Source: Mobiluncus sp034180645
Lineage (GTDB): Bacteria > Actinomycetota > Actinomycetes > Actinomycetales > Actinomycetaceae
Reading direction: 5' to 3'
DNA: 64,000 nt
NCBI RefSeq assembly: GCF_034180645.1
Contig: NZ_JAXFNY010000005.1
Span: forward strand, 38,746 to 102,745
Shown here piece after piece: positions 27,242 through 35,925 of this stretch (its first letter is position 1; every line of letters begins with the position of its first letter). Both the position numbers and the translations under genes were made by a program. The notes below the pieces were generated by a model. It was given only the letters and a program-made list of their open reading frames with translations. It ran no database searches and was not told the origin of the DNA.

Positions 27242-28492
27242 TCAATCCCGCGTCTCGCGGTACTTGTGAATCTGGCCTTCACCGGTAACGCCATCGATAG
27301 CGTAAACCGAGAGCCAGCCGTCCTTTTCCACCCCAGATTCGAGGTCGATAACCCCGGGGTTCACAAAGTTTTCCCGACTTTCGTTGCGATGCCCGTGCAG
27401 TTGGACGATTTCATGGTCCCCCATTTCGGGGAAGTTCTTAAACTCATAGCGCCGCCGGTAGGTGTTGGCGCGTGTCCCGACCCCGAAAATAAAGTAATCA
27501 TCAGGTAAATCGCAGTAGCCGGTGCGGCGAATTTCTCTGATGGTTTCGGGATATACCCCTCCGTGGGATACAAAAAATTCGCGTATTCCCTGGCGTTTGT
27601 CGGACCCAGTGTTCACGCCCGCGGCGTCGGAAGCCGCTGGTGTGGCTGGCGTCCCTCCGACGCGGAAGTCATAGAACGGCACGGTGGAACGATACCAGTC
27701 TTCGAGTTGTTGGCGGGTTGCGCCAGCTGTCAGTAATTGTTTGACTGATTCTTCGGTGGCGCTCTTGGTGCCTCGTCCTTTCAAGGCGTTCAAAAGGGAT
27801 TTCTCGTGGTTTCCGGTGATGACCACATTGTCTACGGAGCGCAGGATTTTCCAGACTTTTCCGGCATCAGGACCGCGGTCAAACAGGTCGCCCACGAAAA
27901 TCCACTTGGCGTCCGGAGTGCCCAGTTCCGCCACGGCCTGTTCTAAGGCGTCTCCGCAGGATTGCACATCACCCACCACTCGTACCGGGCGATTACCCAG
28001 GTCAACCTGGCAAGTTTTAAAACAATCCAGCATCTGCGCCGGGGTGATGGTCTGGGGCGGGGGAACCGAGTCGAAACGATTCAAAAAAGCCTCAATGTCG
28101 GGAATCCGGTCTCCCCCGCGCTTGAGGTTGCGGGACAGCAATTCCTCGCGGCTGACCTGGGTGAAGTCCACCGCTAACACGTCGTAGCCGTGCGAATCCG
28201 CCAGTGCTTCCCACTGTGAACGTGAGCGAGGCGAAGCATTGACAGCATCAATAATGACCGGAGAGCCCAGGAACATCAGATTATCGGCTTGCTCCTGGAC
28301 GATACGGCGGGTTAAACGCTGCAGATGTTCCCCAGCGATTAACACATTTTCCCCATCGAGAGAGGGGATATAGCGGGAAAACATCCGGCGCACTTCATCA
28401 GCATTGACGGAAAATTCTTGGAGCTTATGATCCTGCACAAACGTCGTTTTGCCGGCCCCCTGTGGGCCGTAAAGTATAAAAAGTTTGCGCAT
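27242..28492 (-). CDS. polynucleotide kinase-phosphatase-like fusion protein
   Basis: 416-residue fusion. Residues 1-165 are a P-loop kinase (GPQGAGKTT at 9-17, then IIDAVNASPRSRSQW and an RNLKRGG lid). Residues 170-416 are a calcineurin-like phosphoesterase (GDVQSC 174-179, GDLFDRG 201-207, GNHE 227-230, SHGG and HGHRNE further on). The order matches bacterial Pnkp, which heals RNA ends, but the C-terminal ligase domain of Pnkp is absent. The usual metal-binding DxH is DVQ here, so one ligand His is Gln. Substrate (RNA, DNA or other) is unknown. Convergent with the aldo/keto reductase. Confidence 0.8.
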   Translation of the reverse strand: MRKLFILYGPQGAGKTTFVQDHKLQEFSVNADEVRRMFSRYIPSLDGENVLIAGEHLQRLTRRIVQEQADNLMFLGSPVIIDAVNASPRSRSQWEALADSHGYDVLAVDFTQVSREELLSRNLKRGGDRIPDIEAFLNRFDSVPPPQTITPAQMLDCFKTCQVDLGNRPVRVVGDVQSCGDALEQAVAELGTPDAKWIFVGDLFDRGPDAGKVWKILRSVDNVVITGNHEKSLLNALKGRGTKSATEESVKQLLTAGATRQQLEDWYRSTVPFYDFRVGGTPATPAASDAAGVNTGSDKRQGIREFFVSHGGVYPETIREIRRTGYCDLPDDYFIFGVGTRANTYRRRYEFKNFPEMGDHEIVQLHGHRNESRENFVNPGVIDLESGVEKDGWLSVYAIDGVTGEGQIHKYRETRD

Positions 28493-28775
28493 CTCTCCGC
28501 CACTTTCGCGTGTTTACGCCTCGTTCTCTCGGGATTTTAGACAGAATGCCGGAATTCCTCTGACCCCGGCCTCCACCTAGATGAGGCTCCTCTTACCTTT
28601 ATTTCTATCAGATTCTCAGCATTTTTTACAAACTTTTAACTTACCCAGGTTGAGATTTATATTGCTCTTGCTTTAATTTGAAATTTTCTTTAGCTTTTTA
28701 TTTCTGTTGTTCCTCACGACTGTTTGCGCCAAGCTACACATTCTCGCTGATAAACCCGCTTGAAACCACGCGAAT

Positions 28776-29183
28776 TCAGTCGTTACTCACCAGCCCGGGG
28801 GCAAAAGAGCGGATACCTAGCTCTCTTGCGGCGTTAGACATCCTCTCGTCGTAAGTCAGCAATCCCTCTAGGCCGTCCCCCAACACCAGAGCGGTTGCCA
28901 GGTGAATAGCATCGAGACTGCGCACATTGCTGGGTTCCAACAGGCCTGCGGCATTACATATTGCGGGACTGATGGCAATCAAGGAAATTGCGGAGATGAT
29001 GGATCGGGCTTGTAATCTGGCATTTTCACCGAGCTTGCCCGCCACCCGCATCAATTCCACTCTCACTAAATCTGAACAGTACACTTGCGAATCATGTTCC
29101 AGCATCCACACGTTAAAAGCATCGCTTTCGGGTTCTTTGTGTAGGGCTTTAGCCAGCCCGGAGGTGTCCACGTAGTAGGCCAT
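28776..29183 (-). CDS. PIN-domain toxin (VapC-like)
   Basis: Putative endoribonuclease toxin of 135 residues. The PIN acidic residues are visible in YVDTSG (Asp), DLVRVELMR (Glu), SLDAIHLATAL (Asp) and TYDERM (Asp). ATG at 29183 overlaps the antitoxin stop by one base. The target RNA is not knowable from sequence. The 283-bp stretch downstream (28493-28775) is AT-rich and without a gene. Confidence 0.88.
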   Translation of the reverse strand: MAYYVDTSGLAKALHKEPESDAFNVWMLEHDSQVYCSDLVRVELMRVAGKLGENARLQARSIISAISLIAISPAICNAAGLLEPSNVRSLDAIHLATALVLGDGLEGLLTYDERMSNAARELGIRSFAPGLVSND

Positions 29184-29458
29184 CAATATCGCTCCGATTC
29201 GCGCATTTGTCGCAAAATATCGGTCGGGGCTGGTGCTGTTTCACTCGATTCAGGCACTGCGGGTACATCCTGCCAAGAACGCAGCGCCGGACGTACCAAT
29301 CCGGCGTCTTTCATCTGTTCGAGGGGGCTAGTTTGCAAAGCCACGATTTTGGCAATGGGACGTCGTCGATCCGTAACCACGACGCTTTCTCCGTCCTGGA
29401 CCTGTTTCAGGACTTGAGACGCATTTTGTCCAAGTTCGCGCAATCCTACCGTCACCAT
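29183..29458 (-). CDS. Phd/YefM-type antitoxin (VapB-like)
   Basis: Antitoxin of 91 residues. The N-terminal DNA-binding domain is of the Phd/YefM type (VTVGLRELGQNASQVLKQVQDGESVVVTDRRRPIAKIV); the C-terminal acidic tail would wrap the toxin. The ATG lies inside a perfect operator palindrome, with TATCAT seven bases upstream, so it is probably leaderless and autoregulated. Confidence 0.88.
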   Translation of the reverse strand: MVTVGLRELGQNASQVLKQVQDGESVVVTDRRRPIAKIVALQTSPLEQMKDAGLVRPALRSWQDVPAVPESSETAPAPTDILRQMRESERY

Positions 29459-29477
29459 GTTCTACATGATAGAACAT
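29457..29477. promoter_or_regulatory. palindromic operator over the antitoxin start
   Basis: ATGTTCTA and TAGAACAT flank CATGA, a perfect 8-bp inverted repeat. It covers the antitoxin start codon and the -10 (TATCAT, 29471-29466 on minus), where the antitoxin or the complex would repress. Confidence 0.75.
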
Positions 29478-29631
29478 TCTCCGAATCATCGCAATAGTGC
29501 TGACGCGGTTAGTTTACATACGCGGTAACAGAAGCAACGCGAATTGATACCTTGCAGACAGACTCAGTACGGCAGCACTACAGAGGGCTCAGCGTCGAGG
29601 GACTAAGAAGCGTGAAACTAAAGCAGTAACT

Positions 29632-30270
29632 TCATCGGAATAAAACCCGCATTCCGCGCACAGGCAGCATGTAATTATCTGAACTGTTACACATAGTTAA
29701 ACAAGTAATATCCAAATCTCTAATATATTTATCAGCTATTTCTTTATATTCCGGAGGTGATTTTGGGTTGAAATTATTATCTTGAAATGTCATCTCATCA
29801 AAGGTATCGTCGGACGATATATACTCCAAACTGAAGACATTGTGATAGTTGGTGATTTTCATATGAATATCGCCTTTTTCGCGGGAAACATACCCATCTG
29901 ATATATACCTGTAATCCGTGATTAATGTTACAAAGTAAATGTTACTTAGATAGCGCCGACATGATACCTTTATCGAGGAATCTAGCGAGTCAAACTTAGT
30001 GTCAAAATAGCTCTTTTGGCGATTAAAAACAGCCTTTCGGGCTAGCAGCTTACTGCTCGTTTCTGCGGAGACTGAATCAAACTGTTTCATTATTACGTCA
30101 GAATTGTAAAATGAATATAGATAGTTATCTGCTACTATCTTACCCACAATTTCAATGCGCAATTCGGTAGGCCTGCTAGACGGAGTTGAGCCCTGAATAT
30201 ACGATTCTGGCGAAGCAAGCATAGATAGGCTACATACCCCAGCCAGCAGAACCGTAATTATCCGCCACAT
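29632..30270 (-). CDS. secreted or membrane-anchored hypothetical protein
   Basis: Not recognised; 212 residues. An N-terminal hydrophobic segment (WRIITVLLAGVCSLSMLASPES) is a signal peptide or anchor with a plausible cleavage at ASPES. The rest is hydrophilic, with two or three Cys near the C-terminus (ITCLTMC) and one in VSCRRYL. Its codon use is AT-rich compared with ileS next door, suggesting transfer. TAAAAT at 30282-30277 lies six bases before the ATG, so it is likely leaderless. It has no close neighbour in an operon. Confidence 0.6.
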   Translation of the reverse strand: MWRIITVLLAGVCSLSMLASPESYIQGSTPSSRPTELRIEIVGKIVADNYLYSFYNSDVIMKQFDSVSAETSSKLLARKAVFNRQKSYFDTKFDSLDSSIKVSCRRYLSNIYFVTLITDYRYISDGYVSREKGDIHMKITNYHNVFSLEYISSDDTFDEMTFQDNNFNPKSPPEYKEIADKYIRDLDITCLTMCNSSDNYMLPVRGMRVLFR

Positions 30271-30377
30271 GATAATATTTTATCATGTGCAACGCCATGT
30301 GGTATAGGTGCGATTAATCTCTATACCCCCGCAGCCTATCGCTGCCCGTTGGGCTACTCATTCTAAGGCCAGATGTA

Positions 30378-33300
30378 CTAGCTGTGCTTTGAAACCGTGA
30401 CATCTAGCTGTGCCCCCTCAATCTCACGGATTTCCACTCCTAGTGACAGCGTTTCCGTAGCAATCAACTCACGGTGGTTCTGCACCCAAGCCACACAATC
30501 TGCCGGCACTCCCAGCGTCAGGTCAATCCGGTCAGCCACATCCAGACCCGCGTTCTTGCGAGCGTCTTGCACCGCGCGAATCGCATCGCGGGCGTAGCCC
30601 TCCGCTTCCAGCTCCTCGGTAACTTCCGTGTCCAGCACCACAAAAGTGCCGCTATCCAGCACATCGGCAACGGTTCCCGGCTCGGCTGCAACCTTTGTCA
30701 CCAGCCCGAACTGTTCACCCGTGAGGCGCACCGGCTCTCCACCGAGTTCCACCCCGTCGAACACCACAGCGTCACCGTCCAAGCGCCACTGACCGGTCTT
30801 TTGCGCCTGGAACAACCCAGAAGTGAGTTTGCGCACCTCGGGGGCAAAAGCCTTGGGGTTGAGCGTCAGTTCCTGGCTCGATTGCAATCCGGACTCGGTA
30901 ACGCTGAGCACCTCCACGGACTTGACGTTGACCTCGGAGGCAATGAGCGCTGTGTAGTCACGCATGGCCTCCGGATTCGCCGCGACCACCTGGAGGCGGC
31001 TCAGCGGCAAACGCACCCGCAGGTTAGCGCCCTTGCGCAAGGCGTGGGCGCAGGACACCACGTCGCGCACCTCGTTCATAGCGTCCACGAGCGCGCCATC
31101 GTACACAGCATCGTCCCAGTCCGGGTAGTCCATCAGGTGTACGGAACGTCCACCGGTCAGCCCCCGCCAGATTTCTTCTGAAATCAAAGGCAGCAGCGGA
31201 GCCATCGCCCGCATCAGCGCCTCTAGCACGGTGTAGAGCACGTCAAAGGCAGCCGGGTCCTCGTCCCAAAAACGCTGGCGGGAAATGCGAATGTACCAGT
31301 TGTTCAACACCTCGGTGAACTGGCGGACGTGTTCGCAAGCCTCCGGAATGTGGAAGGTATCCAACTCCGTACGCAAATCGTGGAACAGCTGGCGCGCGGC
31401 GGACAGCAGATAACGGTCCATCATCGGCAGCGCGTTGACGCTCGCGGCATCATCCACGTCCACGGGCTTTGCCTCGTAGCCCGCGCCCTGCTGACAGGTG
31501 CCGGCATAGAGGGTAAAGAAATAGTAGGCGTTCCACACCGGCAGAATCGTTTGCCGCACCGTGTCGCGAATACCCTTATCGGTCACAATCAGGTTGCCCC
31601 CGCTGACCACTGGAGAACTCATCAGGAACCAACGCATCGCGTCCGCACCGTACTTGTCGAAAACCTCGTTAACATCCGGGTAGTTGCGCAGAGATTTACT
31701 CATCTTGCGCCCGTCATCACCCAGGACGATACCGTGCGAGATACAGTTCAAAAACGCCGGCCGGTCAAACAGCGCGGTCGCCAAAACGTGCAAGGTATAG
31801 AACCAGCCACGGGTCTGACCGATGTACTCCACGATGAAGTCACCGGGGTAATGCGTCTCGAACCATTCCCGGTTTTCAAAGGGATAGTGGACCTGGGCGT
31901 AAGGCATGGAGCCGGATTCGAACCAGCAGTCCAATACTTCCGGGACGCGGCGCATCGTGGACTTTCCGCTGGGATCATCTGGATTCGGGCGGGTCAACTC
32001 ATCGATGAAAGGACGGTGGAGGTTATCAATCTTGACCCCAAAATCCCGTTCCAGTTCCGCAAAAGAACCGTAGACGTCAATGCGCGGATAAGCGGGATTA
32101 TCCGACTTCCATACTGGAATCGGGGAACCCCAGAAACGGTTGCGCGAAATCGACCAGTCGCGCGCCCCGGCCAGCCAGTTGCCAAAGATACCGTTCTTGG
32201 TATGTTCCGGCGTCCAGGTGATTTGCTGATTCAACTCCACCATGCGGTCGCGGAACTCAGTAACGCGCACGAACCACGAGGACACTGCCTTGTAGATGAG
32301 CGGTTGGCGGCAACGCCAGCAGTGCGGGTAGGAGTGCTCGTAAGAGGCGACCTTCACCAGGCAGGGACGCTGGCGCGCCTCACGGGTCGCCACCGGGCCG
32401 GTTTCGTCGCGCAGGTCGGCGATGATGTAGCGGTTTGCCTCAAAAACGTTCTTTCCCGCGTAATCTGGGACTTCCGCGGTGATGACTCCGTTTCCGTCTA
32501 CCGGCATGACCACTCCGATTTGGTGGGTAGCGCAAACGTTCATGTCGTCCTCGCCAAAGGCCGGGGCGAGGTGCACCAGTCCGGTGCCGTCCTCGGTGGA
32601 CACGAAGTCGGCGCCGATGATAGTCCATGCTTTCGACCCCGGTCCCACGTGTCCGGGCTGGTCTGCCGTACCATCGGCGATGGCGGCGGCTTTGGCATCT
32701 TCAAAGTAATCAAAAATGGGATAGTACTCCAGGCCAACCAGTTCAGAGCCTTTGAAAGGTGCGGAAACAGCCGGGTTTTCCCCAAGTTCTTTTTCATAAG
32801 CCGCCAAGCGAGCCTGGGCCAGGATGACGGTTTGTCCCTGCAGCTCCCCCTGGGTCGGCGTGACGCGCACGTAGTCGATGTCCTCCCCGACGGCGACCGC
32901 TAGGTTGCTGGGCAGCGTCCACGGGGTTGTGGTCCAAATCAGCACCATCTCGTCGGTGTCGCGCAGGCGCATTCCTACTGTGACTGTTTGGTCGGTGCGG
33001 TTTTGGTAGATGTCGTCGTCCATCTTTAGTTCGTGGTTCGACAGGGGGGTACCGTCGTGCCAGCAGTACGGCAGCACCTTAAAGCCTTCGTAGATGAGCC
33101 CCTTGTCGTACAGGGTCTTAAACGCCCAAATGACCGATTCCATAAAGGTGGGGTCGAGGGTCTTGTAGTCGTTTTCAAAGTCGACCCATCGTGCTTGGCG
33201 CGTCACATATTCTTCCCACTCTTTGGTATATTTCAGCACCGACTCACGACAGGCCTGGTTAAAGGCCTCAATCCCCATTCCGCCCGGGCCTTCGATTTGT

Positions 33301-33665
33301 TCCTTGTCCTCGATGCCGAGAATGCGTTCCGCCTCCAGTTCGGCGGGCAAACCGTGAGTGTCCCACCCGAAGCGCCGCTCTACGCGGTGACCCCGCATGG
33401 TCTGGTAACGCCCCACGATGTCTTTTACATAGCCGGTCAAAAGGTGGCCATAGTGCGGCAAGCCGTTGGCAAAGGGCGGACCATCGTAGAACACGAACTC
33501 GTTGCTACCGTCCTGGCCGGCCTGACGGGCATCTACAGAAGCCTGGAAAGTATGATCCGCAGCCCAAAATGCCAGGGTTTCAGTTTCTTGGCTGGGAAAA
33601 TTCGGGCTGGCGTCCAAGGAAGTATCCCGGTGTTTGGGGTAGAACCCGCGTTTTTTCTCGCTCAT
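30378..33665 (-). CDS. ileS: isoleucyl-tRNA synthetase
   Basis: Charges tRNA-Ile. The class I HIGH motif reads HYGH in ANGLPHYGHLLTG and the second motif is KMSKSLRN; editing and anticodon-binding domains follow. 1095 residues from the ATG at 33665, which has TAAGGACG just upstream. An upstream frame to 33809 runs through the T-box and is not coding. The sequence is of the longer, eukaryote-like IleS type found in Actinobacteria. Expression is controlled by the T-box leader. Confidence 0.97.
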   Translation of the reverse strand: MSEKKRGFYPKHRDTSLDASPNFPSQETETLAFWAADHTFQASVDARQAGQDGSNEFVFYDGPPFANGLPHYGHLLTGYVKDIVGRYQTMRGHRVERRFGWDTHGLPAELEAERILGIEDKEQIEGPGGMGIEAFNQACRESVLKYTKEWEEYVTRQARWVDFENDYKTLDPTFMESVIWAFKTLYDKGLIYEGFKVLPYCWHDGTPLSNHELKMDDDIYQNRTDQTVTVGMRLRDTDEMVLIWTTTPWTLPSNLAVAVGEDIDYVRVTPTQGELQGQTVILAQARLAAYEKELGENPAVSAPFKGSELVGLEYYPIFDYFEDAKAAAIADGTADQPGHVGPGSKAWTIIGADFVSTEDGTGLVHLAPAFGEDDMNVCATHQIGVVMPVDGNGVITAEVPDYAGKNVFEANRYIIADLRDETGPVATREARQRPCLVKVASYEHSYPHCWRCRQPLIYKAVSSWFVRVTEFRDRMVELNQQITWTPEHTKNGIFGNWLAGARDWSISRNRFWGSPIPVWKSDNPAYPRIDVYGSFAELERDFGVKIDNLHRPFIDELTRPNPDDPSGKSTMRRVPEVLDCWFESGSMPYAQVHYPFENREWFETHYPGDFIVEYIGQTRGWFYTLHVLATALFDRPAFLNCISHGIVLGDDGRKMSKSLRNYPDVNEVFDKYGADAMRWFLMSSPVVSGGNLIVTDKGIRDTVRQTILPVWNAYYFFTLYAGTCQQGAGYEAKPVDVDDAASVNALPMMDRYLLSAARQLFHDLRTELDTFHIPEACEHVRQFTEVLNNWYIRISRQRFWDEDPAAFDVLYTVLEALMRAMAPLLPLISEEIWRGLTGGRSVHLMDYPDWDDAVYDGALVDAMNEVRDVVSCAHALRKGANLRVRLPLSRLQVVAANPEAMRDYTALIASEVNVKSVEVLSVTESGLQSSQELTLNPKAFAPEVRKLTSGLFQAQKTGQWRLDGDAVVFDGVELGGEPVRLTGEQFGLVTKVAAEPGTVADVLDSGTFVVLDTEVTEELEAEGYARDAIRAVQDARKNAGLDVADRIDLTLGVPADCVAWVQNHRELIATETLSLGVEIREIEGAQLDVTVSKHS

Positions 33666-33674
33666 TGTCGTCCT

Positions 33675-33870
33675 TATCGCGAATCGTTCATTCACGAGGA
33701 CGCCTGCGACATTCTGTCGGCGGGCGCGGTACCACCTCGCTTGCTCACGTGGTCCCGCAAAAGTCTGGGTGCCGACCAATCGGTGCGGCCAGACTATTGA
33801 GTTGGCCAAGTGAGCCGCTCAATATGGCTGTAACGGGCCTGCCCGTCGGAGTCTAGTGAGTCGCGTGCAT
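33675..33870 (-). promoter_or_regulatory. ileS T-box leader, translational type
   Basis: The T-box core AGGTGGTACCGCG is exact at 33737-33725 (minus), and pairs with the acceptor end of uncharged tRNA-Ile. Downstream, CGTCCT in GGCGTCCTCGT can pair with AGGACG in the ileS ribosome site (TAAGGACGACAATG), so the sequestrator hides translation initiation; no T tract is seen. This fits the actinobacterial class in which an uncharged tRNA frees the ribosome site. The specifier and upstream edge are not exact. Confidence 0.9.
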
Positions 33871-34000
33871 GGCACGTAACCGTTCTTTCCGAAGCTCCCC
33901 GGCGATACCCGAACTCAACAGTCCAGACCGGTTCAACGCGGATTCCACTCTATCCAGTTTTTACTCTGGACTCAAACAAGGTGACTGGGCAATATGCGCT

Positions 34001-34012
34001 AGGTGATCACCT
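34001..34012. repeat. 12-bp perfect palindrome at the 3' end of the sugar ABC operon
   Basis: AGGTGATCACCT, ending at the permease stop codon. It could be a transcription-factor site for the ileS leader side, or chance; no function is claimed. Confidence 0.4.
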
Positions 34013-34886
34013 CATCCTTTCACTGCCCCCATCGCCATACCTTGCACAAAGTCCTTTTGCACTATCAGTGTCAGAATTATCACGGGTATCAACGTCACTA
34101 ACGAAGTAGCCGACATTGGTCCCCATGCCAGCCCGCGATCGGTGATAAAACCAGCGATGACCACGGGCAAAGTTTTCAAGTTTTTAATGGTGAGAATTAC
34201 TGCAAAGAGGAACTCGTTCCAGGTAGCGGTAAAGGTGAGGATTGCCGAGGCAATCAAACCCGGTTTCACGATTGGTAACACCACCCGAAAGAACCGGTTG
34301 AAAAAGTTTGCCCCATCCAGAATCGCCGACTCCTCAATCTCATAAGGGACTTGCTGGAAAAATCCCATCATCAACCAGATGACCAACGGCAGGTTGAAAC
34401 TGATATTCATGATGATTAAACCAGTGAGGGTATCTATGAGGCGAAGTTGACGCATGACTAGATAAACAGGAATGGCGGTGGATATGGCGGGATACATTTT
34501 TTGCACCATAAACCACACTCCAAAGAAATGCCTGGTTTTCCTGCCTAAAGCTCCCCGTTGCAGGGCAAAAGCCGCCATTGAGCCTACGATTAAGGTCACG
34601 ATGGTGGTAACGGTCGAAACCACCATTGAATTCACCAGGTTATCCCACAACTGGTTTTGCTGAAATACTTCAATGAAACTCTCGAAAGTAAAACGTGTGG
34701 GTAACAGGATTGGCGGATCCGCTAGGTAGTCCTGTTCCAATTTGAATGCTGATATCGCCAACCAATACAGCGGGAACAACACCCCCACCATACTGAAAAT
34801 AATCAGAATCCATTTCGTTGGTCGCCCAGCAAAAACGCTGAGCACATAATCTGGAGTAGCTTGATTACGCTTCGATTTTTTACCAT
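34012..34886 (-). CDS. sugar ABC transporter permease (MalG/UgpE family), apparent frameshift at its start
   Basis: Inner-membrane permease with about six segments and the family's EAA-loop (ESAILDGANFFNRFFRVVLPIVKPGL). A perfect ribosome site (AGGAGGAGGA) precedes the ATG at 34886, but in that frame translation ends after 27 residues. The permease itself is in another frame. One more A in the A6 run at 34876-34881 would restore MVKKSKRNQ and join them. As written, only an internal GTG at 34845 without a ribosome site would start it. Either the gene is phase-variable or slips, it is broken, or the base call is wrong. Confidence 0.8.
34876..34881 (-). repeat. A6 homopolymer at the permease frameshift
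   Basis: Six A on the coding (minus) strand, four bases after the permease ATG. A7 would put ATG and the permease body in one frame. Confidence 0.7.
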
Positions 34887-35776
34887 ACGTTTTCCTCCTC
34901 CTTACGACGCAAGCGCAGGAAGAACAAAGTAACCAGAGTCATAGTCACCACAAATACGATAGCCAGGGCTGCCGCATAACCTGCGTCATAGTATTTCAAG
35001 CCTTGTTTATAGATAAAGTTCGGGAGCATTTCGGTAGCAGTGCCGGGTCCTCCGTTAGTCATCACATAAATCGTGTCAAAAACTTTAAAGGCATCCGTAA
35101 AGCGCATCATGACAATAATGACCAGAACCGGACGAATCAATGGCAAAACGATGTGCCAAAACACTTGCCTGGGTGTGGCGCCGTCGATTAGGGCGGCTTG
35201 AATCAAGTCCCCCGGCAGGGCTTTCAGACCAGCTACGGCAATGACCGTGACCCACGGAACCAATTGCCACACATTGACCATCACCACTGCGATTTTTGCG
35301 GTCAGGGGGTTAGCCAACCATTGGATCGTATCAACGCCGAAGAAGCTCAGGAAATAGTTGATAATTCCGGTTGAGGGATCCAGCATCATGCGCCAGAGGG
35401 TACCAATGGCTACCGGAGCCATAATCATGGGAATCATGAGGACGGTGATGGAAACTCGAGACCACCAGGTGTCTGAACATAACACCATCGCCACCATCAA
35501 ACCAACGACGACCTCTATCGCCACCGAAACAAATGCAAATCCTATGGTATTTAGGGTACTGACTTGCAACAGGTCGTCACTGAGCATTTTTGCATAATTC
35601 GCCAATCCCACAAATTTCGGTTCTTGATTAGGCAAATTGAGCTTCAACTTATAGAAACTCAAATACAGTGAGTACGCGAGTGGAAACAAGGCGGTAATTG
35701 CTAGAAATATCAGTGCAGGGCTCAAAAATAGCCAGCTTGATATCCTGTCTGCCAAGCTATCTTTATGGTGCTTCAT
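34880..35776 (-). CDS. sugar ABC transporter permease (MalF/UgpA family)
   Basis: Permease of 298 residues with about six hydrophobic segments (first SSWLFLSPALIFLAITALFPLAYSLYLSFY) and the EAA loop (IQAALIDGATPRQVFWHIVLPLIRPVL). The ATG at 35776 is preceded by GGAAAGGA about 11 bases upstream. The stop codon overlaps the second permease's ATG (ATGGTAA), so they are coupled. With the binding protein upstream it forms a CUT1-type sugar importer; no ATPase gene is in this operon, so a shared MsiK-type ATPase elsewhere is expected. Confidence 0.92.
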   Translation of the reverse strand: MKHHKDSLADRISSWLFLSPALIFLAITALFPLAYSLYLSFYKLKLNLPNQEPKFVGLANYAKMLSDDLLQVSTLNTIGFAFVSVAIEVVVGLMVAMVLCSDTWWSRVSITVLMIPMIMAPVAIGTLWRMMLDPSTGIINYFLSFFGVDTIQWLANPLTAKIAVVMVNVWQLVPWVTVIAVAGLKALPGDLIQAALIDGATPRQVFWHIVLPLIRPVLVIIVMMRFTDAFKVFDTIYVMTNGGPGTATEMLPNFIYKQGLKYYDAGYAAALAIVFVVTMTLVTLFFLRLRRKEEENVW

Positions 35777-35925
35777 GAATTGAACAATCCTTTCCAAACT
35801 GCGCAGTTTTGGTCATAGAACTCTTGATAGCAACCTGAGAGGTTCAGTCATTACTCGGGGCGTGGCTTTCGACAGATTGTTCAGGGGGCAATCTCGCAAA
35901 GCCACGCCCACAGGCAATGGTGCGG

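Noticed and set aside
31329..32903. Long plus-strand open frame of 524 codons
   Set aside because: It lies entirely antisense to ileS, has no family likeness and no ribosome site; an effect of GC-rich codon use.
33680..33700. Zur-like GCGAATCGTTC in the ileS leader
   Set aside because: It shares ten bases with the zinc-operon site but lacks the other half-site and lies in the T-box; probably chance.
33666..33809. Longer IleS start at 33809
   Set aside because: That stretch is the T-box leader, including its AGGTGGTACCGCG core.
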